Shown in pieces: positions 19,206-27,285 of a stretch of DNA of 42,926 bases (within the stretch, counting starts at the first letter, position 1; each line of letters begins with the position of its first letter). This stretch comes from an uncultured Bacilli bacterium (GTDB lineage: Bacteria > Bacillota_I > Bacilli_A > RF39 > UBA660). A model generated the notes under the pieces. It saw nothing but the letters and a program-made list of their open reading frames with translations, searched no databases and had not been told where the DNA came from. The position numbers were made by a program, and so were the translations under genes. The DNA is taken from positions 1-42,926 of the forward strand of contig CANPZG010000005.1 in NCBI GenBank assembly GCA_947588765.1. Direction: 5' to 3'.

Positions 19206-19634
19206 ATGAACGATTTAATTCTTGAATCATTAGTAACTTTTATTAAAACTTATGCTGTAGCTTTTTTCTCAATTTCATTTGTAGTTTTAGTTCTTCAAAT
19301 AGTTGCAATGTGGAAATTATTCAAAAAAGCTGGTGAACCTGGATGGAAAGCAATAATTCCTATTTATAATAATTATGTATATTACAAAATTTCTGGTGTT
19401 CCTTCCCTATTTTGGATTTTAATTGTTGTATCAGTATTATCTGCTGTACCAAATGATATTGTTGTTTATATTTCTTTAATATTAACAATATGCATTGTAG
19501 TTTATCAAACTCATTCATTATCTAAAGCATTTGGACATGGTGTTGGTTATACTCTAGGGTTATTATTCTTAAATCTAATATTTGTATTTATCCTAGGATT
19601 TGGTTCATCTGAATACAAACTAGAAAAGAAATAA
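19206..19634 (+). CDS. DUF5684-family membrane protein
   Basis: 142 residues with four hydrophobic segments. The hallmark loop KLFKKAGEPGWKAIIPIYN (about 38-56) lies after the first helix and is diagnostic of DUF5684, a family also fused to signal peptidase I in some bacteria. No catalytic residues are apparent and the role is unknown. It has a strong AAAGGAGG ribosome binding site, its own consensus promoter and a terminator, so it appears to be a highly expressed single gene. Confidence 0.8.
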   Translation: MNDLILESLVTFIKTYAVAFFSISFVVLVLQIVAMWKLFKKAGEPGWKAIIPIYNNYVYYKISGVPSLFWILIVVSVLSAVPNDIVVYISLILTICIVVYQTHSLSKAFGHGVGYTLGLLFLNLIFVFILGFGSSEYKLEKK

Positions 19635-19659
19635 AGTGGTTTTAAATAAACCATTTTTT
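19635..19659 (+). terminator. Rho-independent terminator
   Basis: TGGTTT and AAACCA pair around TAAAT and are followed by TTTTTT, directly after the DUF5684 stop. Confidence 0.7.
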
Positions 19660-19739
19660 ATTGGAAAAAATTACCAACTACCATTTATTGTAATTGTATA
19701 AAATCCTATTTTGAGTATCATAAATAATGGGTGAGAAAT

Positions 19740-20708
19740 GTGAAAAAATTATTAATGTTTTTTATTTTAATTCTTTTACCATTTAATGTTTTAGCCTACT
19801 CAAATTTTATTGTTCCGGGAGGCGAGACTTTAGGAATTGAAGTAAATAGTAAAGGCATTATGGTAATCGGATTTTATCAAATAAATGGTAAATATAATAA
19901 AGGGACACCAAATATTAAACCGGGAGATTATATTACCAAAATAAATGGAACAGCTGTTAATAATATTAAAGAATTAACAGCCATAATTGAAAAAAATGTT
20001 AATAACAAAGAAGTTGAAATAACTTATTTACGTAATAATAATGAAAAAACATCTACGCTATCATTAATTGAAGATGATGGCTTATATAAAACTGGTCTTT
20101 ATGTAAAAGATAATATCACGGGTATTGGAACTTTAACTTATATTGATCCTAATAGTTTAATCTATGGCGCTTTAGGTCATGAAATAGTTGAAGGTAATAC
20201 CAATAGTATTGTGGAAATTAAAAGTGGCAGTATTTTTCGTAATTCGATAACTAGTATTGATAAAAGTACTAATGGTATCGCAGGAAGTAAAAATGCCAAA
20301 TTCTACTACAATACAAAATATGGAACTATAAATAAAAATACCAAATATGGTATATATGGTAATTATACAAATAATTTACCTAATAAAAAATTGATGGAAG
20401 TAGCTCAACCAAATGAATTAAAGGTTGGTAAAGCTAAAATATATACCGTTTTAAAAGATGAAACTATCAGTGATTATGATATCGAAATAACAGCCATAAA
20501 TGAAAATGCTAATATCAAAAATATTTCTTTTGTTTTGGATGATGCCGAACTTATTGATAAAACTGGAGGAATTGTGCAAGGAATGAGTGGTTCACCAATA
20601 ATTCAAAATAATAAAATTGTTGGTGCTGTAACGCACGTCATAGTTGATAATCCTTTAACTGGTTATGGCATATTTATTACCACTATGCTAGAAGAAGGAG
20701 AAAAATAA
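19740..20708 (+). CDS. spoIVB: SpoIVB-like S55 serine peptidase with PDZ domain
   Basis: 322 residues: signal sequence (KKLLMFFILILLPFNVLA), a PDZ domain near 30-115 (IKPGDYITKINGTAV), then the S55 peptidase. The catalytic serine is in IVQGMSGSPIIQNNKIVGAV near 275-295, and a likely histidine in YGALGHEI near 147. In Bacillus, SpoIVB is secreted from the forespore and triggers SpoIVFA cleavage and sigma-K activation. I start it at GTG 19740, after GGGTGAG; GTG 19731 overlaps that site. A weak sigma-G-like pair TGTATA (19695) and CATAAAT (19719) with 18-nt spacing is upstream. It is monocistronic here. SpoIVB paralogues with non-sporulation roles are the alternative. Confidence 0.85.
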   Translation: MKKLLMFFILILLPFNVLAYSNFIVPGGETLGIEVNSKGIMVIGFYQINGKYNKGTPNIKPGDYITKINGTAVNNIKELTAIIEKNVNNKEVEITYLRNNNEKTSTLSLIEDDGLYKTGLYVKDNITGIGTLTYIDPNSLIYGALGHEIVEGNTNSIVEIKSGSIFRNSITSIDKSTNGIAGSKNAKFYYNTKYGTINKNTKYGIYGNYTNNLPNKKLMEVAQPNELKVGKAKIYTVLKDETISDYDIEITAINENANIKNISFVLDDAELIDKTGGIVQGMSGSPIIQNNKIVGAVTHVIVDNPLTGYGIFITTMLEEGEK

Positions 20709-20730
20709 AAATGCCTTTCGGCATTTTTTT
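20708..20730. terminator. Bidirectional terminator
   Basis: AAAATGCC TTTC GGCATTTT followed by T residues, between the converging spoIVB and secretion-ATPase genes. Confidence 0.9.
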
Positions 20731-20733
20731 AGT

Positions 20734-22569
20734 TTACAAAGCTTCAATTGTTGAGTTATCTAAAACTTCCATATTGGAATTTTCTTCAACTGGAGCAATA
20801 TTTTCTATTGATTCTACTGGTTCAGTAGGAGTAACGTTTTCTAAAGTTTCTTCACTATTGGTTGGAATTTCTTGGGAAACATTTTCTATTGTCTCAACGT
20901 TATCTGCTGGTGCTTCTGAAGCAATATTTTCTACTGTTTCAGTATTAATTTGTGTTGTTTCAGGAATGATGTTTTCGATAGTTTCTACATTAGTTGATGC
21001 GGGTTCTTGTGAAATACTTTCGGTTGTTTCTAAATTAGTTGGTGCAGCTACAGGAGTTGCATTTTCTGCAAGTTCTTGATTGGATACTGATGTTTCTTGT
21101 GATATATTCTCTACTGATTCAGTATTGTTAAGTGCTGCATCAGAAACGATATTTTCTGTAGACTCTTCACTAGTTGCTTGGTTTTCTTGTGAAACAGTTT
21201 CCACTGTTTCAGCATTTGTTACCACGGAAGCAACATTTTCACTAACTTCTACATTAGGTGTTGCCTCTTCTTGTGGAGCATCTTCATTTGTTTCTTCAGT
21301 TTGGGTATTTTCATTAACACCATTTATTTTTCCAATAAAGGCATTCTTTAATTCAACATCATCTTCATCAATATCATCTTCAACATCAATAACTCTAAAG
21401 ATTTCTTCAATTGAGGTTATTCCTTCAACTACTTTTTCCAAGCCATCTTGTAATAAAGATGTAACATCAGAATCTTTATAAACAATTTTTCTTAATTGAG
21501 GTTTTGGTGCATTATTAACAATAGCATCCCGAATATCTTGGTTTAATATTAAAACTTCATGAATAGCAATACGGCCTAAATAACCATGAATACAATCATT
21601 ACAACCATTTGGTACATATATTTTTTCAACTTCTTTGCCTAGAGCTTCTTTAAATAATATTTTTTCATAAGGGGTTGTTTCTCTTTCGCTTCGACATTTA
21701 GGGCATAATCTTTTAACTAATCTTTGCGAAATAATACCAGTTAAAGCACTACCTAATAAATATCTTTCAACGTCCATATCCAAAAGTCTTTCGATAGTTG
21801 TTAGTGAGTTATTGGTGTGGATAGTAGATAAAACTAAGTGTCCTGTGATAGATGCTCTAACGGCAATACGAGCAGTTTCATTATCCCGAATTTCCCCAAT
21901 CATTATAACATCGGGGTCTTGTCTTAAAATACTTCTTAAGGTATTACCAAATGTTAGGCCAATTTCACTCATTACTTGAACTTGATTGATACCAGGAATT
22001 TTCATTTCTACAGGGTCTTCAACTGTAATTATATTTCTTTCAACTGTATTTAATATTTGTAAAGCCGCATAAACAGTGGTTGATTTACCACTACCAGTAG
22101 CCCCAGCAACCATAATAATACCATTGGGTAAACTAATTAATTTTTTGATTTTATTTAAATTACTTTCGGTTAAACCTAAATTTTCTAAACCACTACTACT
22201 CATTTTATAGTTCAAAATCCGGATAACGATTTTTTCGCCATCAACAATAGGTAAACTAGATACTCGAAGGTCTAGGTCTATATCTTGAGTTAAGTTTTTT
22301 ATGGCTCCATCTTGAGGAAGCCGGGTTTCAGTGATATTCATTCCACTTATGATTTTTATTCTAGTTAATAAATTCTTTTTTACAAAATTAGGGACTTTCG
22401 CATACTCTAAAAGTTCCCCATCTATTCTAATGCGGACATTTAAAGCTTCTTCCGTTGGATCGAAATGAATGTCGGATGCATTACGATTTATGGCATCAAT
22501 TATCATTTCATTTACGATATCAACTACAGGTTTGTTTTCATAATCGAAGTCTCTAAACATAAGTATCAC
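20734..22569 (-). CDS. GspE/PilB-family secretion ATPase with long acidic repeat tail
   Basis: Hexameric motor of type II secretion, type IV pilus or competence systems. From the chosen GTG start (22569, with AAGGG six bases upstream) the protein has 611 residues: N2-type domain, Walker A GATGSGKST (156-164), Asp box and Walker B DPDVIMIGEIRD (about 219-229), His box STIHTNN, and a C4 zinc site CPKC...CNDC (289-326). The ATPase core ends near 395. The remaining 200 or so residues are acidic and low in complexity, with about eleven copies of a 15-residue unit (consensus NxETxENIxxExxxx) at 439-597. Such a tail is not part of the family. No other pilus-assembly genes are beside it. ATG at 22560 is an alternative start. 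Confidence 0.85.
   Translation of the reverse strand: MILMFRDFDYENKPVVDIVNEMIIDAINRNASDIHFDPTEEALNVRIRIDGELLEYAKVPNFVKKNLLTRIKIISGMNITETRLPQDGAIKNLTQDIDLDLRVSSLPIVDGEKIVIRILNYKMSSSGLENLGLTESNLNKIKKLISLPNGIIMVAGATGSGKSTTVYAALQILNTVERNIITVEDPVEMKIPGINQVQVMSEIGLTFGNTLRSILRQDPDVIMIGEIRDNETARIAVRASITGHLVLSTIHTNNSLTTIERLLDMDVERYLLGSALTGIISQRLVKRLCPKCRSERETTPYEKILFKEALGKEVEKIYVPNGCNDCIHGYLGRIAIHEVLILNQDIRDAIVNNAPKPQLRKIVYKDSDVTSLLQDGLEKVVEGITSIEEIFRVIDVEDDIDEDDVELKNAFIGKINGVNENTQTEETNEDAPQEEATPNVEVSENVASVVTNAETVETVSQENQATSEESTENIVSDAALNNTESVENISQETSVSNQELAENATPVAAPTNLETTESISQEPASTNVETIENIIPETTQINTETVENIASEAPADNVETIENVSQEIPTNSEETLENVTPTEPVESIENIAPVEENSNMEVLDNSTIEAL
20779..21255 (-). repeat. Tandem 45-bp (15-aa) coding repeats in the ATPase tail
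   Basis: About eleven units of 13-15 residues in phase, e.g. NVETIENIIPETTQI, NTETVENIASEAPAD, NVETIENVSQEIPTN. The fixed positions are N1, E3, T4/S4, E6, N7 and a hydrophobic residue at 8. The units differ at many positions, so they are old repeats or under selection for composition. Confidence 0.85.
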
Positions 22570-22642
22570 ACACACCCTTATTCTTTAATTATTATACAAC
22601 AAATTACTCTCCTACACAACCTTAATTTGTACTTTTTCGCAT

Positions 22643-22667
22643 TTAAAAAGAGACCGTAGTCTCTTTT
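22643..22667 (-). terminator. Terminator of the bacteriocin operon
   Basis: AAAAGAGAC TACG GTCTCTTTT plus T, ten or so bases after the second peptide gene on the minus strand. Confidence 0.85.
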
Positions 22668-22677
22668 ATTTTAGTAT

Positions 22678-22839
22678 TTAAGCCACACAATAAGTATTAG
22701 TTACAGTTCTTCTAATAACTGAACCTATTATTTGGCCTATTTTTACAATAGTAGTTACAGCTTTAGTTATCGCATTTATCATTGTCGAAGTTAAAGCACC
22801 ACCCGTAATTACCAATAATTCTTGATTAGTTAAATTCAT
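22678..22839 (-). CDS. Double-glycine bacteriocin-like precursor peptide (second peptide)
   Basis: 53 residues starting MNLTNQELLVITGG, a typical double-glycine leader cut after GG14 by C39 peptidases. The 39-residue core (ALTSTMINAITKAVTTIVKI onward) is cationic and amphipathic, holds a GxxxG motif (G35-x3-G39) and ends in TYCVA with one cysteine. I chose the ATG at 22839 because AAGGAGG lies right before it; a longer in-frame start (22890) would overlap the preceding peptide gene. It is the last gene of the exporter operon. With the neighbouring GG peptide it fits a two-peptide (class IIb) bacteriocin, by inference. Confidence 0.85.
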   Translation of the reverse strand: MNLTNQELLVITGGALTSTMINAITKAVTTIVKIGQIIGSVIRRTVTNTYCVA

Positions 22840-22852
22840 ACATACCTCCTTT

Positions 22853-22999
22853 TTAACCATTATTGCATTTGGTTGGATTACGATAGCCATCTAATATGCC
22901 AACAATCAGTAATCCAATTCCTCCGAGCACTAACCATAAAGTTGCGCCACCACCATTAATATTTTCTAGTTCTGTATTATTTAATTCTTTCAATATCAT
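22853..22999 (-). CDS. Double-glycine bacteriocin-like precursor peptide (first peptide, 48 aa)
   Basis: A small gene easily missed: MILKELNNTELENINGG is a textbook double-glycine leader (LxxxELxxIxGG). The core is GATLWLVLGGIGLLIVGILD followed by GYRNPTKCNNG. It is 31 residues long, strongly hydrophobic, glycine-rich, and has a GxxxG motif (G34-x3-G38) and one cysteine near the end. Its ATG shares a base with the accessory gene's stop (TGATG) and is preceded by AAAGGAG. It lies 13 nt upstream of the second peptide gene. The hydrophobic core ending in DGYxNPxxC is what I would expect of an unmodified class II bacteriocin. No cognate immunity protein is recognised. Confidence 0.88.
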   Translation of the reverse strand: MILKELNNTELENINGGGATLWLVLGGIGLLIVGILDGYRNPTKCNNG

Positions 23000-23409
23000 C
23001 ACTCCTTTATTAAATTTAGAACTTTAAAATAAATCTTTTCTTTGTTGTAATAAATTCGAACATTTACGATTTCATTTAAAGGAAATGTTTTATCAATATG
23101 AATAGAAAATGTTTGATAATTAGTTTTTGTTGCCTCATCATAAAGTAATTCACTTATCGAATTTAACTTATAGCTATATCTATTATTTTTTATACTAATT
23201 AATGAATCTTCATTCAAAGTATCAGAGTATTTCACGGGTATATTTAATAAAAGATTTTCGCCATCCGAAACAGCATAAACATCAAGCTTTTCATACATAT
23301 CTTTTTTCGCAATATAAAAACTTAAAATACCTAGTAAAACAAATATAAGTAAAGCACATAGATGATTATGATATTTGATATGAAGTAATCTTTGATAACT
23401 ATTAACCAT
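22999..23409 (-). CDS. Short membrane-anchored accessory protein of the bacteriocin exporter
   Basis: 136 residues: cytoplasmic start, one membrane helix (about 18-35, LCALLIFVLLGILSFYIA), then an extracellular beta-rich part. Position and topology match the HlyD/LcnD-type accessory proteins of C39 exporters, but these are normally over 400 residues with coiled coils. Here only a minimal stub is present. The final 'VNVRIYYNKEKIYFKVLN' strand pattern recalls the C-terminal end of such adaptors. An immunity function is the alternative. It follows the exporter by 2 nt and overlaps the first peptide gene by one base, so it is tightly coupled. Confidence 0.65.
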   Translation of the reverse strand: MVNSYQRLLHIKYHNHLCALLIFVLLGILSFYIAKKDMYEKLDVYAVSDGENLLLNIPVKYSDTLNEDSLISIKNNRYSYKLNSISELLYDEATKTNYQTFSIHIDKTFPLNEIVNVRIYYNKEKIYFKVLNLIKE

Positions 23410-23411
23410 AA

Positions 23412-25457
23412 TTAACTCCCAAATAATATTACTTTATCAAATAAATCATCTTGATTTTTATGCGTAATATAGATTATTGTTTTATCGTCAAAAAAGTTTT
23501 TAAGGTTATTAATAATTTGTCTTTCTACTTCATAATCAACTTCACTTAAGGCTTCATCCAAAATGATAATTTTAGCATCTTTAAGTAAGGCTCGAGCTAA
23601 AATAATTCGCTGTTTTTCACCACCAGATAATTCTTTATTAGTTCCATCAATAAAGGTATCATATCTAAATGGTTTACTATTAATTACTTTTTCTAAAGCA
23701 CATACCTCAATTATTTTCTTAAATTTATCATCCGTTATTTGTCTACCTAAAATTATATTATTGCGAATCGTATCACTAAACAAATTTTCATTTTGCCCCA
23801 CATAAAGAATATTTTCTCTTATTGATTTTAAAGAATAATCTTTTAAATCTTTGGCTCCTATTAAAATATTACCTTCATATTCCATATAATCTTTAATTAA
23901 TAACTTACACATAGTACTTTTACCACAGCCACTTTTACCTTTAAACATAATTTTTTCTCCTTGGTTAATACTAAACGATACATCCTTTAAAGTTAAATGA
24001 TAATCATTATAACTAAAATTTAAATTATTAACGGTTATACTAAAATCTTTAAAAGCAACTCTTTTGCCTACTTTTTCGGTAGGAATATTTAAAAAATCAC
24101 TAATTTTATCAAATGTTGCTTTAAAGAAATCATATTTAGGAATAATATCTATTAAATTTTTGATAGGGTTTAAGAAAAATAGCATTAATGTATTAAAAGT
24201 AACTAAATTAGCTATAGATAAGTCATTATGCATTATTAAATATAAACCAATGGTATTAACTATAAAAAAGCCAATTTCATGAATAGTATTTTTAATATTT
24301 TCACACTTATTTAAATATTCATTTAATTTGAAACTATCATGTAAGTATAAGGATAATTTTTCTTCAATATTTTTTACAATGACAGGGGTTATGTTTAATC
24401 CTTTTATACTGGGATAATTTCTTATACTTTGTAAAAGGTAATTATTAAACTCTTCTTCCAAAGTAATGTTTTGATAGGCTCTTTGATAAATTGTTTTAGT
24501 TGTAGCTAATCCTACTAGGAAATAAATAATAACAATGAAGAAAAGAATTAAAAGCATTTTACTACTTATAGCTAATAGAATTGGAATAACCGCAAGAGTT
24601 AAAATAAAATCAAGAAAGAAATTAACAAATATTTCCGTATAAAATGATTTTATGTTATTTAATTCATTAACTCGTGCTAGTATTTCCGGGCTACTCCTTG
24701 ATGTGATACTTCGTGAAGGGATTTTAAATAAATGATTAAAAAAATCCGAGAATAAATAAACATCAATATTTTTATTTAAATGGTTTTCTAAATAACTACG
24801 AATATATGTAAAAATACATTTATAAATAGTTATAATGCCAAATACTAAAATAATTAATTTTAAGTATTCTGTATAAGTATTTTCTCCAATTGATTCAATT
24901 CCTATTTTAAAGTAATAATTAGCAATTATAGTTGTTATCATCAAAAGAATACTAACAAAAATAATTTCTAAGAAAAGTTTCTTTTCATTACTAATAATAC
25001 TAAAGAATACTTGTAATATATTTTTACCTTTGTTTAAATAAACAATTTTTTCTTTAGGATAGAACATTAATATAATTTTGGAAAAGTTTTCTAAAAACTC
25101 TTCTCTTTTGAGAGTTACACGACCTTTGGCTGGATCCATTAATATAACCTTGTGTTTTGTAATCTCATAAATTACCACGAAATGATTTAAACCATTTTTG
25201 TAACTTAAATGTGCTATTGCTGGTAAAAAGATATTAGTATCATCTAGTGAAGAAACTTTAATACCTTTAGTTTCAAAACCATATTTATTAGCAGCATTTA
25301 AAAGATTATAAGCCGTTGTTCCATCTTTAGTGGTATGAGTATCCATTCTTATTCTTTCCATAGGAATGTACCCATCGTAATAGGAAATAATACTAGCGAG
25401 TGAAGCAACACCACAATCTTTTAAATCATGTTGTCTAATTACTGGAATTTTTTTCAA
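23412..25457 (-). CDS. C39-peptidase ABC exporter for double-glycine peptides
   Basis: 681 residues with three parts. The C39 peptidase (1-130) has Q9, C15 (RQHDLKDCG), H92 and D108. A six-helix exporter domain spans about 155-440. The nucleotide-binding domain (about 455-681) has Walker A FKGKSGCGKST, signature LSGGEKQR, and Walker B AKIIILDEALSE. It cleaves leaders after GG and exports the cores. The start appears to be TTG (25457). An ATG four bases after GGAGG opens a two-codon frame ATG-GTT-TGA whose stop overlaps this TTG, so translation may be re-initiated. It heads the operon exporter-accessory-peptide-peptide. Confidence 0.92.
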   Translation of the reverse strand: MKKIPVIRQHDLKDCGVASLASIISYYDGYIPMERIRMDTHTTKDGTTAYNLLNAANKYGFETKGIKVSSLDDTNIFLPAIAHLSYKNGLNHFVVIYEITKHKVILMDPAKGRVTLKREEFLENFSKIILMFYPKEKIVYLNKGKNILQVFFSIISNEKKLFLEIIFVSILLMITTIIANYYFKIGIESIGENTYTEYLKLIILVFGIITIYKCIFTYIRSYLENHLNKNIDVYLFSDFFNHLFKIPSRSITSRSSPEILARVNELNNIKSFYTEIFVNFFLDFILTLAVIPILLAISSKMLLILFFIVIIYFLVGLATTKTIYQRAYQNITLEEEFNNYLLQSIRNYPSIKGLNITPVIVKNIEEKLSLYLHDSFKLNEYLNKCENIKNTIHEIGFFIVNTIGLYLIMHNDLSIANLVTFNTLMLFFLNPIKNLIDIIPKYDFFKATFDKISDFLNIPTEKVGKRVAFKDFSITVNNLNFSYNDYHLTLKDVSFSINQGEKIMFKGKSGCGKSTMCKLLIKDYMEYEGNILIGAKDLKDYSLKSIRENILYVGQNENLFSDTIRNNIILGRQITDDKFKKIIEVCALEKVINSKPFRYDTFIDGTNKELSGGEKQRIILARALLKDAKIIILDEALSEVDYEVERQIINNLKNFFDDKTIIYITHKNQDDLFDKVILFGS

Positions 25458-25572
25458 ACCATAAAACCTCCCTTCACTTATATATATATCCCCTTACCCC
25501 CGGATTTCCTTTTTTTTAAATGCAACTTTTTAAATTTGTTAAAAAATTTGTCGAAATATATCTAAATACCTC

Positions 25573-25604
25573 AAAAAAAGTAAGCATTTTGTCGCCTACT
25601 TTTT
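25573..25604 (-). terminator. Terminator of the glycine-rich protein gene
   Basis: AAAAAGTAGGC and GCTTACTTTTT pair and continue into T residues on the minus strand, between the glycine-rich gene and the exporter operon. Confidence 0.7.
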
Positions 25605-25674
25605 CTTGACTTTTATAAAAATTTGTTAATTTTTTTTATAAATTTTAGTATATTTTTTATTTTATTTTTAATAT

Positions 25675-27012
25675 TTATTCTCCCAAATAAGTTATTCGAG
25701 CATATCCATTTCCTGTATGACCCATTTCAGTTTCTCCTCTTGGGCTTGGCATTCCCGTTTGTTCTCCGGCTTCAGTTGTCCATTTATAACCTAAACCATC
25801 TATCATTTCAGTGTTTTCAAATTTATAATTAGAGTAATGGGTAGCACATTCTATGGTTTTAGAATCTTCAGTACATCCATTTTTAAGTTTTATGTCATCT
25901 TCAAGTGATGATTCATCTATCGCAAGACATCCAAGATGACCTGAGATAAACGATGACCCTCCGGCTCCTGAGCTAACACCTGCTTGAACAAAATTACCTC
26001 CGCCTCCACCATAATAACCGGAGCCACCACCACTTCCATGTGCATGTTGAGAATCTCCACCAATACCAAATTTTCCAAAAAACAATTCAGTGTCAGAGTA
26101 GTATTGGTCATAAGCTCCACATTTGCCGCCAAACGTTTGAGTACCTCCTGTTGCTAATTGATGCCCAACACTATTTATATTTAAATTACCTAATCCACCA
26201 ATCAAACCTCCTCCATAACCACCTGATACTGCATTTCTATAATTTGACGTACCAGCACCAGCACCAGCTACCATTATTCTTGATTTTAAACTATTAAAAT
26301 TATTCCAATTACCATCTTGTAATCTTATATCTGTAGCTCCTCCACCAGAACCAGCAACTTGATAATGCCAACCGCCTTGACCTCCTCCATTAAATCCGCC
26401 AGTTGCTCTATCGTGAAAGGAAGTAGTAGATGAATAATCATTTCCCATACCTCCTACGTAAATATATAATATAGTGTTTTTTTCTAAATTTATATTTCCA
26501 GAAACATAGCCTCCTTTCCCTCCTTTTATATATTCACCTATTCTTCCATAACCAACAGTTTCATCACCATTTTCATAATCATAATATGCGCCTCCGCCTT
26601 GAGCACCCCATAATTCTATTTTATAAATTCCCGATACTGGGGCAATAAATTTATAACTTTCTCCTGTTTCTTGGATATTTTCTGTATAAGGATAATCCTT
26701 TACAATTTTATCAAAATATATATAACATTTATCACTAACATTCCCAGTTATTTGTACTTTATTATTTACCCAAGTTAAAACTGAGTCATTTTCACAATTA
26801 CTCTTTACTTCATTTAATACGTATCCTTCAGTTAGCCAATTTCTTCTTGTAGTTTGCTCATATACATTATTTTCTTTTTCAATATAATAACTTATTAATT
26901 CATTAGTATCATTTTTTAATTCTTCTTTTGTTTGTTTTGGATACATCAATCCTACTGAAATTATTAGAATCAAAATTAATCCTAAACATATATAAGATAT
27001 TTTCTTTTTCAT
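25675..27012 (-). CDS. Exported glycine-rich surface protein
   Basis: 445 residues from ATG 27012, which has AGAGGTG eight bases before it (an ATG at 27039 is less likely). The N-terminal signal/anchor is KKKISYICLGLILILIISVG. A linker of about 90 residues follows, then FIAPVSGIYKIELWGAQGGG near residue 130, the entry to a glycine-rich domain of the type also present in ALK/LTK receptors. The domain continues with GGKGGYVSG, LYIYVGG, GGFNGGGQGG, GGGATDIR and GGGGGNF blocks. This is a recurring secreted-protein architecture in gut Firmicutes; function unknown. It has no sorting motif. A group II intron relic lies 37 bp upstream of its start, inside the 5' leader. Confidence 0.75.
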   Translation of the reverse strand: MKKKISYICLGLILILIISVGLMYPKQTKEELKNDTNELISYYIEKENNVYEQTTRRNWLTEGYVLNEVKSNCENDSVLTWVNNKVQITGNVSDKCYIYFDKIVKDYPYTENIQETGESYKFIAPVSGIYKIELWGAQGGGAYYDYENGDETVGYGRIGEYIKGGKGGYVSGNINLEKNTILYIYVGGMGNDYSSTTSFHDRATGGFNGGGQGGWHYQVAGSGGGATDIRLQDGNWNNFNSLKSRIMVAGAGAGTSNYRNAVSGGYGGGLIGGLGNLNINSVGHQLATGGTQTFGGKCGAYDQYYSDTELFFGKFGIGGDSQHAHGSGGGSGYYGGGGGNFVQAGVSSGAGGSSFISGHLGCLAIDESSLEDDIKLKNGCTEDSKTIECATHYSNYKFENTEMIDGLGYKWTTEAGEQTGMPSPRGETEMGHTGNGYARITYLGE

Positions 27013-27048
27013 TATCCATACACCTCTATTTTTCTCCATTTTACTATA

Positions 27049-27140
27049 ATCGAGTAGAAGCGCAGCTTACCCCACGCAACCCTCACAAATCCGTTTGTGC
27101 AGCTTTCCCGCATACGGCTTTTCATAGTACAGGTTTTCTT
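27049..27140 (-). mobile_element. Relic of a group II intron 3' end (domains V-VI)
   Basis: On the minus strand AAAGCCGTATGCGGGAAAGC, followed by TGCACAAACGG, looks like domain V: AGCCGT and ACGG arms, a bulge, and a GAAA-type tip. TTGTGAGGG... then leads to the typical intron end TTCTACTCGAT at 27049. No reverse transcriptase or 5' intron end is nearby. The G of the AGC triad faces A instead of U, suggesting decay. Family identification is from remembered intron ends. Confidence 0.65.
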
Positions 27141-27248
27141 CTTTTCATCAAATTACTATTCTCTCAACTATCCTTATTTTTCCTGATATCATTATATATA
27201 TATATATTCTGTCAAGAGATGATTTTTAATTTGACAATTTTTGACAAC

Positions 27249-27278
27249 AAAAAAAAGAACTAGAAATTAATCTAGTTC
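27249..27278 (-). terminator. Terminator of the heat-shock operon
   Basis: GAACTAGA TTAATT TCTAGTTC followed by eight T on the minus strand, just after dnaJ. Confidence 0.9.
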
Positions 27279-27285
27279 CTAAAAA

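Noticed and set aside
20779..21255. Regular repeats suggesting a CRISPR array
   Set aside because: Repeats are degenerate, in frame and coding, without unique spacers of constant length.
20711..21481. Two long plus-strand open frames with serine/valine-rich products opposite the ATPase tail
   Set aside because: They are the antisense of the 45-bp coding repeats, have no ribosome binding site, and share the repeat period; a composition effect.
27191..27215. Possible promoter TTGACA/TATAAT before the glycine-rich gene
   Set aside because: The boxes are only 13 bases apart, too close for a sigma-A promoter; the TA repeat makes the -10 match likely by chance.
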